Shown in pieces: positions 1 to 9,621 of a stretch of DNA of 64,000 bases. Each line of letters starts with the position of its first letter. The first letter of the stretch is position 1. A program made the position numbers and the translations under genes. The stretch lies in NCBI RefSeq assembly GCF_902806455.1, contig NZ_CADCWQ010000001.1:1364001-1428000 (forward strand), read 5' to 3'. Below the pieces are notes generated by a model. It made no database searches. It worked only from the letters and a program-made list of their open reading frames with translations, and was not told the origin of the DNA. This DNA comes from Virgibacillus doumboii (GTDB lineage: Bacteria > Bacillota > Bacilli > Bacillales > Amphibacillaceae).

Positions 1-181
1 AGTCTATCTTTTGATTTTCATAGTCTTGTACATATTGGCATTAACACCATTAGGTGGAATTCAGACATGGATAAACGATTCATCCGTGGCACTGTTTATC
101 ATAGAAAAAACACCATTTCTATCAGAGGAAATCAGGTCATTATGGTTTACACATGTTGATGATTTGCTTAATTCCAACTAA
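1..181 (+). CDS. CvpA family membrane protein, C-terminal fragment
   Basis: Only the last 59 codons are inside the window, read from base 2 to the TAA at 179-181. The fragment has a hydrophobic segment (VYLLIFIVLYILAL), then TPLGGIQ and TPFLSEEIRSLW. This fits the end of the CvpA/colicin V production family, an integral membrane protein of uncertain role. In B. subtilis the cvpA-like gene yshB lies directly before polX, as here. The assignment rests on this short tail plus synteny. Confidence 0.75.
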   Translation, partial: VYLLIFIVLYILALTPLGGIQTWINDSSVALFIIEKTPFLSEEIRSLWFTHVDDLLNSN

Positions 182-189
182 ACAACGAG

Positions 190-264
190 GGCTGATTCAA
201 AGAATTGAGGGGATACTTATTGTCATGTACAATAAGAATAACCTTACTGTGAATCAGTCTTTTT
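190..264 (+). terminator. Nested-hairpin terminator after cvpA
   Basis: The outer stem is GGCTGATTCA (190-199) against TGAATCAGTC (250-259), followed by a T-run. Inside its loop is a second perfect stem, CTTATTGT (216-223) against ACAATAAG (229-236). The layout is unusual for a simple terminator, but the T tract directly after the outer stem supports termination. Confidence 0.65.
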
Positions 265-315
265 AGATTATAAAAGTAAACTGTTATTAAAAAATTTATT
301 GATATTGACACATAA

Positions 316-814
316 GATATAAACTGCGTCGGAAATTGTTAAAAAAGATTGAGTGCTATAACACCGCTGCGGAAATACACTTCGCTTTCACGCCTCCGGG
401 TACCAAGGCGACATCTGCTCAAAAAGTGAGTTTTCGCAGTGTCTTCTTAGCCGTGGGCGGCTGATGAGCCTCTCCGTGCTAGTCGCACTACGAGTCTCAT
501 CTAGGCCTCTGCTCCCGTAAGAAGGAAGGCCGACTAAAACCGGCCTTGTCGGCCAACGTCGGCATACCCCTGATGCAGGGGCATGTATTTCCTCCGCTGG
601 GTTTAGTTCACTTTACTTTGGTACTGTTGTAAAGGCAACACTATGCTATAATGCGTTTCTTTGCACTGTACCAGAGTATGATTGGTGCGGAGGGGAGTTG
701 ACTCCTGCGGGAAAAGCAACGGCTGAAACATTGCCCGCGCCCTGGTACCTGGAGGTGTGAAAGCGACTACCCGGAGCGGAAATCATACGCGGCGATTAAG
801 GCGCATTTTATATC
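316..814. repeat. Mosaic palindromic intergenic element, copy 1
   Basis: The gap between cvpA and polX is filled by a repeat element. Its ends are inverted repeats, GATATAAACTGCG (316-328) and CGCATTTTATATC (802-814), matching at 12 of 13. The left half carries the family core: CGCTGCGGAAATACAC, a GATGAGCCT / GAGTCTCATC stem, and TATTTCCTCCGC at about 586-597. The right half has ACTCCTGCGGG and GGAGCGGAAATCA modules. Unlike other copies, 520-585 holds an extra GC-rich hairpin with GGCCGAC and GTCGGCC arms. The 62-bp cassette at 390-451 is shared with copies 2 and 4. No protein is encoded. Confidence 0.85.
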
Positions 815-875
815 AACTGTGAGGGAAAGGGTAACAAAAATACGATAAAAGTTTAAAAGAAACAGGTGAATTTTG

Positions 876-2594
876 ATGACTGTAAATAAAAAAGATGTTA
901 TTAAATTACTTGAAAAAATCGCTATATATTTGGAACTTAAAGGTGAAAATCCATTTAAGATATCTGCTTATCGAAAGGCAGCGCAGGCGCTTGAACGTGA
1001 TGATCGATCTCTGACGGATATCGAAAGCTTTACCAAAATAAAAGGAATTGGAAAGGGAACAAGTGCGGTAATTGAGGAATATGTCGAGAATGGAACTTCT
1101 GAAACACTGACACAACTGGAAGATGAAATTCCAAAGGGGCTGATTCCACTTTTAAATTTGCCGGGACTTGGTGGTAAAAAACTGGCGAAACTGTACCAGG
1201 AGCTTGGTGTGAAAGATGCAGAAACTCTAAAACAGGCCTGTCAGAGTAGGAAAGTGGAAAGTCTTGAAGGATTTGGGAAAAAAACGGCAGAAAAAATAGT
1301 TGCGGCGCTGGAAGATGCAAACAGTCGCCCTGAACGTTTGCCGATTGCATTCATGCTGCCAATTGCTGAATGGATTGAGTCCTATTTAAGTGCTGTACCG
1401 GACATTTATGAATATTCCCGTGCAGGAAGTTTACGGAGGATGCGTGAAACGATAAAAGATATTGATTTCATTATTGCGTCTGAAAATCCTGCCGCAGTTC
1501 GTGATGCGCTGCTGGAAATAGAAAACATTAAAGAAGTTATTGCAAAAGGTGATACAAAAGTTTCGGTTACATTGGAAGATGCCTATGATGTGAATGTTGA
1601 TTTTCGGATTGTTGCTCCGAATGAATTTGCATCAACATTGCATCATTTTACCGGATCCAAAGACCATAATGTAGCTATGCGCCAGCTCGCCAAAGAAAAA
1701 GGTGAAAAAATTAATGAATATGGAGTTGAAATTGAAGAAACCGGCGAAAACCTGACATTTGAGAATGAACAACAGTTTTTTGAACATTTCGGGTTACAAT
1801 TCATTCCGCCTGAAGTTCGTGAAAATACCGGTGAGGTGGAATCTTTCAACGAACATGTTCCGTTGATTGAATTGGACGATATCCGTGGGGACCTTCATAT
1901 GCATACGACATGGAGTGATGGCGCACAATCTTTAGAAGAGATGGTGAATCGTGCGCGTGAAAAAGGGTATGATTATATAACCATTACAGATCATTCCAAG
2001 TTTTTGCAGGTTGCAAACGGTTTAAATGAAACAAGGCTTCGCAAACAACGTAAAGAGATAGAAAAGCTGAATGAAAAATATAACGATATCCATATTTTTG
2101 CCGGTGTTGAAATGGATATTTTACCCGATGGAACATTAAATTTTGATAATGAATTTTTAAAAGAAATGGACTTTGTAATTGGTGCGATTCATTCCAGCTT
2201 TAATCAATCCGAGGAAAAAATAATGGCAAGATTGGATGCTGCATTGGAAAACCCATATGTATCGTTGATTGCACATCCAACAGGCAGACTTATTGGCCGC
2301 CGTAATGGATACAAAGTGGATGTTGACAAGCTGATTGAACGAGCCAGGGAAACAGGTACGGCTTTGGAAATTAACGCTAATCCAAACCGTCTTGATCTGT
2401 CTGCTGAATGGGTACGGAAAGCGCAGGATGCAGGTGTGCGAATTGCCATTAATACGGATGCTCACGATTATTACATGCTGGAACATATGAAATATGGTGT
2501 TGGAGTTGCCCGCAAAGGCTGGATTAAAAAGGAAACTGTACTTAATACATGGTCCAAATCGAAACTAATTGACTTTATGAATCGTAATAAGTAA
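876..2594 (+). CDS. polX: DNA polymerase/3'-5' exonuclease PolX
   Basis: Family X DNA polymerase with a C-terminal PHP domain, which in bacteria works in base-excision and gap repair. Residues 1-150 contain helix-hairpin-helix repeats (GIGKGTSAVI, LPGLGGKKLAKL). The polymerase motif GSLRR...KDIDF supplies acidic residues near 195 and 197, with a third in VNVDF near 242. The PHP domain begins at about residue 337 with GDLHMHTTWSDG and ends with INTDAHDYY, giving the metal-binding His/Asp set. The 572-aa length fits the family (about 570). ATG 876 is chosen because AGGTGA (865-870) lies 5 nt upstream; an in-frame TTG at 873 is too close. mutS2 follows 30 nt later, so the two are probably co-transcribed. 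Confidence 0.95.
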   Translation: MTVNKKDVIKLLEKIAIYLELKGENPFKISAYRKAAQALERDDRSLTDIESFTKIKGIGKGTSAVIEEYVENGTSETLTQLEDEIPKGLIPLLNLPGLGGKKLAKLYQELGVKDAETLKQACQSRKVESLEGFGKKTAEKIVAALEDANSRPERLPIAFMLPIAEWIESYLSAVPDIYEYSRAGSLRRMRETIKDIDFIIASENPAAVRDALLEIENIKEVIAKGDTKVSVTLEDAYDVNVDFRIVAPNEFASTLHHFTGSKDHNVAMRQLAKEKGEKINEYGVEIEETGENLTFENEQQFFEHFGLQFIPPEVRENTGEVESFNEHVPLIELDDIRGDLHMHTTWSDGAQSLEEMVNRAREKGYDYITITDHSKFLQVANGLNETRLRKQRKEIEKLNEKYNDIHIFAGVEMDILPDGTLNFDNEFLKEMDFVIGAIHSSFNQSEEKIMARLDAALENPYVSLIAHPTGRLIGRRNGYKVDVDKLIERARETGTALEINANPNRLDLSAEWVRKAQDAGVRIAINTDAHDYYMLEHMKYGVGVARKGWIKKETVLNTWSKSKLIDFMNRNK

Positions 2595-2624
2595 TAAGGT
2601 TACCGTTAAAAGGAGCAAGTCAGA

Positions 2625-4967
2625 ATGAATGATCGAATTCTCCGTGTACTTGAATTCAATAAAATAATCGAACAATTGAATAGCCATGCAGCTACAATGA
2701 TTGGCAAGGACTTATGTTCCAGCTTAAAACCTTCCGTAAATATAGAAGAAGTGAAAAGCTTGCATGATGAAACTGACGAGGCCAGTCAAATTCTCCGATT
2801 AAACAAAGCGATACCTTTAGGCGGAATTTCTGATATCCGTCCAAGCATTAAACGGAGTGTTATTGGTGGTGTACTAAATGCCGGGGAATGTCTGGATGTT
2901 GCCAATACATTATATGGCGGTCGTCAGGTAAAAGGATTTCTTGAAAAAATAGAAGAGGATTTACCTATTTTAAAAGAATTTGCACAGCAGATTGTTGCGT
3001 TACGAGAGTTGGAAATCCATATAAACAGCTGTGTTGATGATAATGGACAGGTGATGGACAGTGCTTCTGATAAACTGCGCAGCATCCGTTCCTCAATAAG
3101 AACGTATGAAAGCAGAGTACGTGATAAATTGGACAGCTATACAAAATCGAAAAGTAAAATGCTTTCTGATGCGATTATAACAATCCGTAACGATCGGTAT
3201 GTTCTGCCGGTTAAACAGGAATACCGCGGGACAATCGGCGGAATTGTCCATGATCAGTCCGCATCAGGGTCAACATTGTTTATGGAGCCAAAGTCTGTAG
3301 TTGATATGAACAATCAATTGCAGGAAGCAAAAGTAAAAGAGCGGCAGGAGATTGACCGGGTACTGCGGGAATTAAGCGGGCATATAGCGGCCAACGAAGC
3401 GGCACTTTATGAAAATGTTGACGTGCTGGCTAAAATAGATTTTATTACAGCGAGAGCAAAATTAGGTGTGCAAATGAAAGCTGCCATGCCGAAAATAAAT
3501 AATAAAGGCATTATAAAAATGCAACAGGCTCGTCATCCATTGCTTGAAATGGATGAAGCAATTGCAAATGATGTTGAAATCGGGGAAAACTACACGTCGA
3601 TTGTGATAACCGGACCAAATACAGGCGGTAAAACAGTTACATTAAAAATGATCGGGTTATGTACGGTGATGGCACAGTCCGGTCTTGGGGTTCCAGCACT
3701 TGATGGTTGTGAAATGGCTGTATTTGAAGATGTTTTTGCAGATATTGGTGATGAACAATCAATTGAACAAAACTTAAGTACGTTTTCATCACATATGACA
3801 AACATTGTTTCCATCCTTAAACAAGTTAATCATAATTCGCTGGTACTTTTTGACGAACTTGGCGCAGGCACAGACCCCCAGGAAGGTGCTGCTCTGGCAA
3901 TGTCGCTTCTGGATGAAGTGATTTCCCGCGGTGCCCGGGTAATCGCAACCACTCACTATCCCGAATTAAAAGCTTATGGGTACAATCGGGATAATGTTGT
4001 CAATGCGTCGGTAGAGTTTGATGTTGAGACATTAAAACCAACCTATCGATTACTGATAGGTGTTCCCGGTCGCAGTAATGCATTTGAAATTTCTAAAAGG
4101 CTTGGTCTGGATGAAACAATTATTAATCAGGCAAAAAGTCATATTGGCATCGATTCCAAAAGTGTCGAGAATATGATAGCTTCCCTGGAAAAGTCGCAAA
4201 GACAGGCAGAATCCGAATATCAAAATGCGCATGAAATATTAGTGGAAAGTGAACAATTGCGCAATGATATCGTGAAAGAATGGAAACAGTTTGAAGAAAA
4301 ACGTGAAGGGCTATATAAAAAGGCGGAGGAAAAAGCTGAAAAAGCTCTGCAGAAAGCGCGCGTTGAAGCTGAAGCGATTGTAGATGAGATCCGTAATATG
4401 AAAACCGATGCACAACTTAAAGAACATGAATGGATTGAAGCCCGGAAAATGCTAGAAGAGGCCCAACCCGACCTGTCTGTAAAGAAAAAAGACACTCCTA
4501 AAAAGAAATCTGCTTCCAATCAGCAGTTACAACCTGGTGATGAAATAAAATTACTTACAGTGAATCAACACGGAACCATTCTTGAAAAAGCCAGTGATAA
4601 GGAATATCTTGTGCAGGTCGGCGTGATGAAAGTAAAAGTAAAAAGGGAAGACCTGCAGCTTGTCAGCAAAAAGAGTACCTATACAGAAAAACCACTAACA
4701 ACAGTTAAAGGTTCCAACTACCATGTTAAAACTGAACTGGACTTACGCGGCGAACGGTTTGAAGATGCGTTATCTAAGTTGGAAAAATACCTTGATGATG
4801 CACTGCTTGCAGGTTATCCAAAAGTATCGATTATTCACGGGAAAGGTACTGGCGCATTACGAAAAGGTGTAAAAGAATTTGCGCAGAAACATCCAAGGAT
4901 TTCCGATGCAAGACCTGGCGCAGCAGGTGAAGGTGGCAGTGGTGTTACTGTACTTGAACTGCGCTAA
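2625..4967 (+). CDS. mutS2: Endonuclease MutS2
   Basis: MutS2 is a MutS-like ATPase lacking the mismatch-recognition domain. It suppresses homologous recombination and, in B. subtilis, acts on collided ribosomes. The Walker A motif GPNTGGKT is at residues 330-337, followed by [18 protein letters not shown] (Walker B and signature region). A long charged coiled coil occupies about residues 520-630. The C-terminal Smr nuclease domain starts at LDLRGER (about 705) and contains [13 protein letters not shown]. At 780 aa it is full length. AAAGGAGC lies 10 nt before the ATG. It follows polX closely and precedes a DUF350 gene, as in B. subtilis. Confidence 0.96.
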   Translation: MNDRILRVLEFNKIIEQLNSHAATMIGKDLCSSLKPSVNIEEVKSLHDETDEASQILRLNKAIPLGGISDIRPSIKRSVIGGVLNAGECLDVANTLYGGRQVKGFLEKIEEDLPILKEFAQQIVALRELEIHINSCVDDNGQVMDSASDKLRSIRSSIRTYESRVRDKLDSYTKSKSKMLSDAIITIRNDRYVLPVKQEYRGTIGGIVHDQSASGSTLFMEPKSVVDMNNQLQEAKVKERQEIDRVLRELSGHIAANEAALYENVDVLAKIDFITARAKLGVQMKAAMPKINNKGIIKMQQARHPLLEMDEAIANDVEIGENYTSIVITGPNTGGKTVTLKMIGLCTVMAQSGLGVPALDGCEMAVFEDVFADIGDEQSIEQNLSTFSSHMTNIVSILKQVNHNSLVLFDELGAGTDPQEGAALAMSLLDEVISRGARVIATTHYPELKAYGYNRDNVVNASVEFDVETLKPTYRLLIGVPGRSNAFEISKRLGLDETIINQAKSHIGIDSKSVENMIASLEKSQRQAESEYQNAHEILVESEQLRNDIVKEWKQFEEKREGLYKKAEEKAEKALQKARVEAEAIVDEIRNMKTDAQLKEHEWIEARKMLEEAQPDLSVKKKDTPKKKSASNQQLQPGDEIKLLTVNQHGTILEKASDKEYLVQVGVMKVKVKREDLQLVSKKSTYTEKPLTTVKGSNYHVKTELDLRGERFEDALSKLEKYLDDALLAGYPKVSIIHGKGTGALRKGVKEFAQKHPRISDARPGAAGEGGSGVTVLELR

Positions 4968-4995
4968 ATGGAAGTGGTGAAGGGGAGTATGAACA

Positions 4996-5403
4996 ATGAC
5001 CGGTTTTTGGGAGAATATTTTTGTGGAAACAGCTGCCAGATACAGTGTGGTTATTCTTTGCACGATCGTCTTTCTGTCGCTGTTTGAACTTGTAACATCA
5101 TATCGTAATTGGCAGGAAATCAAGCACGGTAATTTCGCTGTAGCAATGGCAACAGGTGGCAAAATATTTGGTATTGCCACCATCTTCCGCTATTCGATTG
5201 AACACAATGATACACTGTTTGAGAGTATTGGCTGGGGAGTTTTCGGTTTCATCTTATTATTGCTTGGGTACATAATTTTTGAATTTTTGACACCAACGAT
5301 AAACGTGGATGAGGAAATTGGTAAAGGAAATAATGCAGTCGGTTTGATATCGATGATAATTTCCATTGGATTGGCATTTGTTATCGGTGCAAGTATTGGA
5401 TAA
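4996..5403 (+). CDS. DUF350 family membrane protein (YshE-like)
   Basis: A 135-aa protein with about four transmembrane segments (for example YSVVILCTIVFLSLFELV and IISIGLAFVIGASIG). It matches DUF350/UPF0719, a family of unknown biochemical role. B. subtilis yshE occupies the same place after mutS2. GGGG at 4982-4985 serves the ATG at 4996. The ATG at 4989 is in another frame. Function cannot be stated beyond membrane location. Confidence 0.85.
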   Translation: MTGFWENIFVETAARYSVVILCTIVFLSLFELVTSYRNWQEIKHGNFAVAMATGGKIFGIATIFRYSIEHNDTLFESIGWGVFGFILLLLGYIIFEFLTPTINVDEEIGKGNNAVGLISMIISIGLAFVIGASIG

Positions 5404-5415
5404 GGGGCGAGGATA

Positions 5416-5496
5416 TTGATTCTGGATAGGCTGGCTAAAATTTTAATTGTTGTTGCTGTTATTTTTGTTATTGTAGGCATCATATATTTAATTTAA
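5416..5496 (+). CDS. Possible 26-aa single-span membrane peptide
   Basis: A very short reading frame starts 13 nt after the DUF350 stop. The start would be TTG 5416, with AGGGGCGAGGA (5403-5413) upstream as a ribosome-binding site. The predicted peptide is a short polar head (ILDRLAK) and one continuous hydrophobic helix (ILIVVAVIFVIVGIIYLI) ending at TAA 5496. Such a uniform membrane segment in a frame with a plausible Shine-Dalgarno argues against chance, but the length is small and conservation cannot be tested here. It may be co-translated with the upstream membrane protein. Confidence 0.4.
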   Translation: MILDRLAKILIVVAVIFVIVGIIYLI

Positions 5497-5529
5497 CAAA
5501 TTCTTTTTACTAAAATAATAAATAAAATT

Positions 5530-5558
5530 TCAAAAAATACTAATTAATCGGTATAATG
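5530..5558 (+). promoter_or_regulatory. Candidate promoter for lcfA
   Basis: TTCAAA (5530-5535), 17 nt, then TATAAT (5553-5558). The -10 is perfect and the -35 weak. It lies about 30 nt before the lcfA ATG. Confidence 0.55.
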
Positions 5559-5589
5559 AAAATAGCCATAGTAAAAAAGGAGGAGAAAT

Positions 5590-7287
5590 ATGATGGAGGA
5601 AAAACGCTGGCATGTCCATTATCCGGCAGAGATTCCAACTACAATAGCATATGATGAAATATCGCTGCAATCTTTCTTGGCAGACTCTGCTGAAAAATAC
5701 GCAAAAAAGAAAGCGCTTCATTTTATGGGAAAGGAAATGACATTTTCGGAACTGTATTCACAAGCAAGGAAGATGGCAAACTATCTTCAATCATTAGGGG
5801 TAGAAAAAGGTGACAGGGTTGCCATCATGCTGCCTAACTGCCCGCAATCAGTTATCAGTTATTACGGAGCATTAATGGCAGGTGCAATTGTTGTACAGAC
5901 AAACCCTTTATACATGGAAAGGGAACTGGAATACCAATTAAATGATTCCGGAGCAACTATTATTGTCTGCCTGGACATTTTATTGCCGAGAGTTACCAAT
6001 GTCAGGGGAAATACATCAATTGAGCATACAATCGTAACAGGTATTAAAGATTATTTGCCATTTCCGAAAAACCTGATTTACCCGTTTATCCAGAAGAAAC
6101 AGTACAATATGGTTGTAAAAGTGGAAGAATCAGAAGATACACATGTGTGGCAAACGATTATTGAGAATGGCAACGAGGAGTATAACCCAATTGAAATTGA
6201 TCCAAAAGAGGATCTGGCATTACTTCAATATACTGGCGGTACCACGGGCCATCCAAAAGGTGTCATGCTTACACACTATAATCTTGTTTCCAATGTACAA
6301 ATGTGTCAGGCTTGGTTATACAAGACTAAACCCGGGGAAGAAACAGTGTTAGGCGTATTACCTTTTTTTCACGTGTATGGAATGACCACCGTAATGAATA
6401 TGTCGGTGATGTTTGGTTCCAAAATGGTATTGCTTCCGAAATTTGATGCGGAGGAAGTACTTAAAACGATTCATAAACAAAAGCCAACACTATTTCCGGG
6501 AGCGCCGACTATTTATATAGGTTTATTGAATCATCCCGACCTGAAAAAATATGATTTATCGTCGGTTGAAGCCTGTATCAGTGGATCTGCTCCTTTACCA
6601 TCGGAAGTTCAGGAACAATTTGAGAAAGTTACAGGCGGACGCTTGGTGGAGGGGTATGGATTAAGTGAATCATCACCGGTTACGCATGCTAATTTTGTCT
6701 GGACAAAACGGGTCAACGGAAGTATCGGATTACCATGGCCGAATACAGACGCACAGGTATTCAAAATGGAATCCATGGAAGCTGCTGATGTTGGAGAAGT
6801 AGGGGAATTAGCAGTCAGTGGGCCACAGATTATGAAAGGCTATTGGAATAACCAGGAAGAGACAGATAATGTATTAAAGGACGGTTGGCTGTTTACCGGT
6901 GATATGGGATATATGGATGAGGATGGATATTTTTACATTGTTGACCGTAAAAAAGATATGATTATCGCTGGTGGATATAACATTTATCCAAGAGAAGTGG
7001 AAGAAGTTTTATATGAGCATGAAGCAGTACAGGAAGCTGTAGTTGCCGGAATTCCCGATCCATACCGTGGTGAAACAGTCAAAGCATATGTCGTGCTGAA
7101 ATCCGGTCAGGAGCTTGGGGAAGAAGAATTGAACGCGTACTGCAGAAAAAATTTAGCGGCATACAAAGCACCTAAAATTTACGAATTCCGTGATGAACTT
7201 CCAAAAACAGCAGTTGGGAAGATATTACGAAGGAAATTGGTTGATGAAGAAAAAGAAAAAATGGAGAATAACACCACTACCGTGTAA
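5590..7287 (+). CDS. lcfA: Long-chain fatty acid-CoA ligase
   Basis: Activates long-chain fatty acids to acyl-CoA with ATP for beta-oxidation. It is a 565-aa ANL superfamily enzyme. The AMP-binding P-loop YTGGTTGHPKGV is at about residues 213-224, GYGLSESSPVTH forms the adenylate site, WLFTGDMGYMDEDGYFYIVDRKKD is the hinge region, and PKTAVGKILRRKL carries the C-terminal catalytic lysine. AAGGAGGAG precedes adjacent ATG codons at 5590 and 5593; either is possible. It heads the lcfA-fadR-fadB-etfBA cluster typical of Bacillus. A separate promoter and FadR box lie between it and fadR. Confidence 0.95.
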   Translation: MMEEKRWHVHYPAEIPTTIAYDEISLQSFLADSAEKYAKKKALHFMGKEMTFSELYSQARKMANYLQSLGVEKGDRVAIMLPNCPQSVISYYGALMAGAIVVQTNPLYMERELEYQLNDSGATIIVCLDILLPRVTNVRGNTSIEHTIVTGIKDYLPFPKNLIYPFIQKKQYNMVVKVEESEDTHVWQTIIENGNEEYNPIEIDPKEDLALLQYTGGTTGHPKGVMLTHYNLVSNVQMCQAWLYKTKPGEETVLGVLPFFHVYGMTTVMNMSVMFGSKMVLLPKFDAEEVLKTIHKQKPTLFPGAPTIYIGLLNHPDLKKYDLSSVEACISGSAPLPSEVQEQFEKVTGGRLVEGYGLSESSPVTHANFVWTKRVNGSIGLPWPNTDAQVFKMESMEAADVGEVGELAVSGPQIMKGYWNNQEETDNVLKDGWLFTGDMGYMDEDGYFYIVDRKKDMIIAGGYNIYPREVEEVLYEHEAVQEAVVAGIPDPYRGETVKAYVVLKSGQELGEEELNAYCRKNLAAYKAPKIYEFRDELPKTAVGKILRRKLVDEEKEKMENNTTTV

Positions 7288-7330
7288 GCACAGCATTCTT
7301 TTTTTAAAATGGAAAAGGACAGGCCCAGTA

Positions 7331-7359
7331 TTGACAATTTTAATTTGTCTTTGTAAAAT
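7331..7359 (+). promoter_or_regulatory. Promoter of the fadR-fadB-etfBA operon
   Basis: TTGACA (7331-7336), exactly 17 nt, then TAAAAT (7354-7359). This is near-consensus for sigma-A. The FadR operator starts 8 nt downstream, over the likely transcription start. Confidence 0.85.
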
Positions 7360-7366
7360 AAAAATA

Positions 7367-7384
7367 TGAATGACTATTCATTCA
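7367..7384. promoter_or_regulatory. FadR operator
   Basis: TGAATGACTATTCATTCA is a near-perfect palindrome and fits the known Bacillus FadR consensus TGAATGAMTANTCATTCA at every position. FadR binds such sites in the absence of long-chain acyl-CoA. Its position just after the -10 implies repression of fadR itself and of fadB-etfBA. No comparable box is seen before lcfA. Confidence 0.9.
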
Positions 7385-7420
7385 GTTTGTGGGCTATAGG
7401 TACATGCTAAGGAGATTATC

Positions 7421-8008
7421 ATGAAAAAAAACAAACCAAAATTCAAACAAATTATCGAGGCAGCAGTTGAAGTAATCGCGGATAATGGTTATCATGCTTC
7501 ACAAGTATCGAAAATCGCGAAAAAGGCTGGAGTTGCTGACGGCACAATCTATCTTTATTTTAAAAATAAAGAAGATATACTAGTATCCGTTTTCGAGGAA
7601 AAAATGGGACAGTTTATCGAACAGATTGCCCACAGCATCAATCAGAAACAAAATGCCGACGAAAAACTGCTTACGTTAATTGAAATGCATTTTCACCAGC
7701 TTGCCAGTGATCATCACTTAGCTGTAGTCACGCAATTGGAATTAAGACAGTCAAATACAGAATTGCGTTTGAAAATTAATAACGTTTTAAAGCCGTATTT
7801 GGTTGTAATTGATGATATTATAAAAGAGGGAATCAATGAAAAACTATTTTTCGATGATTTAAATATCCCTCTTGTCAGACAAATGATTTTCGGCACGCTG
7901 GATGAAACGGTTACAAACTGGGTAATGAAAGAACGGAGATATGACCTTGAAGAGCAGGCACCGACTGTTCACGCATTAATTACAAACGGTCTTTCCGTTA
8001 AAAAATAG
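7421..8008 (+). CDS. fadR: TetR-family fatty-acid degradation regulator FadR
   Basis: A 195-aa TetR-type repressor. The N-terminal DNA-binding domain includes IIEAAVEVIADNGYHASQVSKIAKKAGVADGTIYLYFKNKEDIL (residues about 10-53). The C-terminal half is the ligand-binding region, which in B. subtilis FadR binds long-chain acyl-CoA and releases DNA. It sits between lcfA and fadB and is preceded by its own operator, which fits autoregulation. AAGGAG is 8 nt before the ATG. Confidence 0.92.
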   Translation: MKKNKPKFKQIIEAAVEVIADNGYHASQVSKIAKKAGVADGTIYLYFKNKEDILVSVFEEKMGQFIEQIAHSINQKQNADEKLLTLIEMHFHQLASDHHLAVVTQLELRQSNTELRLKINNVLKPYLVVIDDIIKEGINEKLFFDDLNIPLVRQMIFGTLDETVTNWVMKERRYDLEEQAPTVHALITNGLSVKK

Positions 8009-8023
8009 TGGAGGGGGATTGAT

Positions 8024-8800
8024 TTGGGAACATTAGCATATGAAGTAAAAGACCAGGTTGCCATATTGACGATTCAAAGTCCACCGGCAAACGCACTATC
8101 TAGTAATCTATTAGAGGACCTGGAAAAAAGGCTTGACGAAATTGAAAACGATAACAATAATATTAAATCAATCGTCATAAAAGGAGAAGGGAAATTTTTC
8201 TCAGCCGGGGCTGATATTAAAGAATTTACTTCGTTACAAAATGCATCCGATTACGAATCTCTGGCAGGAAGAGGTCAGGATTTATTTGACCGAATCGAGC
8301 ATTTTTCAATTCCGGTTATTGCTGCTATCCATGGTGCCGCATTAGGTGGTGGATTGGAGCTTGCGATGTCTTGCCATATTCGGATCGTTTCAGAGAATGC
8401 CAAACTGGGATTACCTGAGCTGACACTTGGTATTATCCCCGGATTTGCCGGCACCCAGCGTTTACCGCAATATGTTGGCACAGCAAAAGCATATGAAATG
8501 ATTCTTACAGGTAAGCCTATCAGCGGCGGGGAAGCTGCGTCTTTCGGTTTGGCAAACCATGCTGTAAAGGAAGAAGAAGTTTTTGATACAGCATTTAATC
8601 TTGCTGATACGATTGCGGCAAAAAGTAAACTATCGATTAACCATATAATGCAGTTGATTCCTTATGCAAAAACGAAACAGTTTGCTGAAGGAGTTAAAAA
8701 AGAATCGGAGGCATTTGGAAAAATATTTGGTTCCGATGACGCGAAAGAAGGCGTTCAGGCCTTTATCGAGAAAAGGAAGCCTAACTTTCAGGATAAGTAG
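8024..8800 (+). CDS. fadB: Enoyl-CoA hydratase
   Basis: Crotonase-family enzyme of 258 aa that hydrates trans-2-enoyl-CoA in beta-oxidation. Seen: the oxyanion-hole segment FSAGADIKEF, then AAIHGAALGGGLELAMSCH, then LGLPELTLGIIPGFAGTQRLP with the catalytic-type glutamate region. The start is TTG at 8024 with GGAGGGGG upstream, only 15 nt after fadR, so it is in the same transcript. It follows the B. subtilis order fadR-fadB-etfB-etfA. Confidence 0.93.
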   Translation: MGTLAYEVKDQVAILTIQSPPANALSSNLLEDLEKRLDEIENDNNNIKSIVIKGEGKFFSAGADIKEFTSLQNASDYESLAGRGQDLFDRIEHFSIPVIAAIHGAALGGGLELAMSCHIRIVSENAKLGLPELTLGIIPGFAGTQRLPQYVGTAKAYEMILTGKPISGGEAASFGLANHAVKEEEVFDTAFNLADTIAAKSKLSINHIMQLIPYAKTKQFAEGVKKESEAFGKIFGSDDAKEGVQAFIEKRKPNFQDK

Positions 8801-8820
8801 ACTAAAGGAGGATATCATTT

Positions 8821-9594
8821 ATGAACATATATGTATTGCTGAAAAGAACATTTGATACAGAAGAAAAAATTAACGTTTCAAATGGTCAAATTGAAGATGA
8901 TGGTGCGGAATTTATTATCAATCCGTACGATGAGTATGCCGTGGAAGAAGCGATTAACCAACGCGATGCACACGGTGGTGAAGTTACGGTTGTCACAGTT
9001 GGAGATGAAGACTCTGAAAAACAATTGCGTACGGCTCTGGCAATGGGTGCTGATAAAGCTGTTTTAATTAATACCGAAGATGACCTTGAAGACGGTGATC
9101 AGTATACAACAGCTAAAATTCTGCATGCTTATTTTGAAGATAAAGAAGCAGATTTAATTCTGGCAGGAAATGTTGCCATTGACGAAGCAAGCGGCCAGGT
9201 TGGACCGAGACTTGCGGAAAGCCTTGATATTCCATATGTTACTACTATTACTGCTTTGGAAATTGACGGGGAAACAGTGAAAATAGATAAAGACGTTGAA
9301 GGTGACGTAGAGAAGGTGGAAACAAGCCTTCCAGTACTTGTTACTTGCCAACAGGGTCTGAATGATCCCAGATATCCTTCACTTCCAGGTATTATGAAAG
9401 CCAAGAAAAAACCATTGGAAGAACTGGAAATAGATGATTTAGATCTTGATGAAGATGATGTAGAAGCAAAAACAGAAACAGTTGATATTTACCTGCCACC
9501 GGAAAAAGAAGCAGGACGGGTTCTCGAAGGTGAAATTGGCGATCAAGTTAAGGAATTGGTTTCTTTGCTTAAAAATGACGCAAAAGTACTGTAA
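8821..9594 (+). CDS. etfB: Electron transfer flavoprotein subunit beta
   Basis: The 257-aa beta subunit of ETF accepts electrons from acyl-CoA dehydrogenases. It begins MNIYVLLKRTFDTE and holds the beta-family core DLILAGNVAIDEASGQVGPRLAE and VTCQQGLNDPRYPSLPGIMKAKKKP, the AMP-binding and recognition-loop region. The tail is strongly acidic (LEIDDLDLDEDDVEAK). AAGGAGGATATC precedes the ATG, 20 nt after fadB. It forms the heterodimer with EtfA encoded next. Confidence 0.95.
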   Translation: MNIYVLLKRTFDTEEKINVSNGQIEDDGAEFIINPYDEYAVEEAINQRDAHGGEVTVVTVGDEDSEKQLRTALAMGADKAVLINTEDDLEDGDQYTTAKILHAYFEDKEADLILAGNVAIDEASGQVGPRLAESLDIPYVTTITALEIDGETVKIDKDVEGDVEKVETSLPVLVTCQQGLNDPRYPSLPGIMKAKKKPLEELEIDDLDLDEDDVEAKTETVDIYLPPEKEAGRVLEGEIGDQVKELVSLLKNDAKVL

Positions 9595-9621
9595 ACCTTA
9601 TTACAGAAAGGAGAAACTCTC

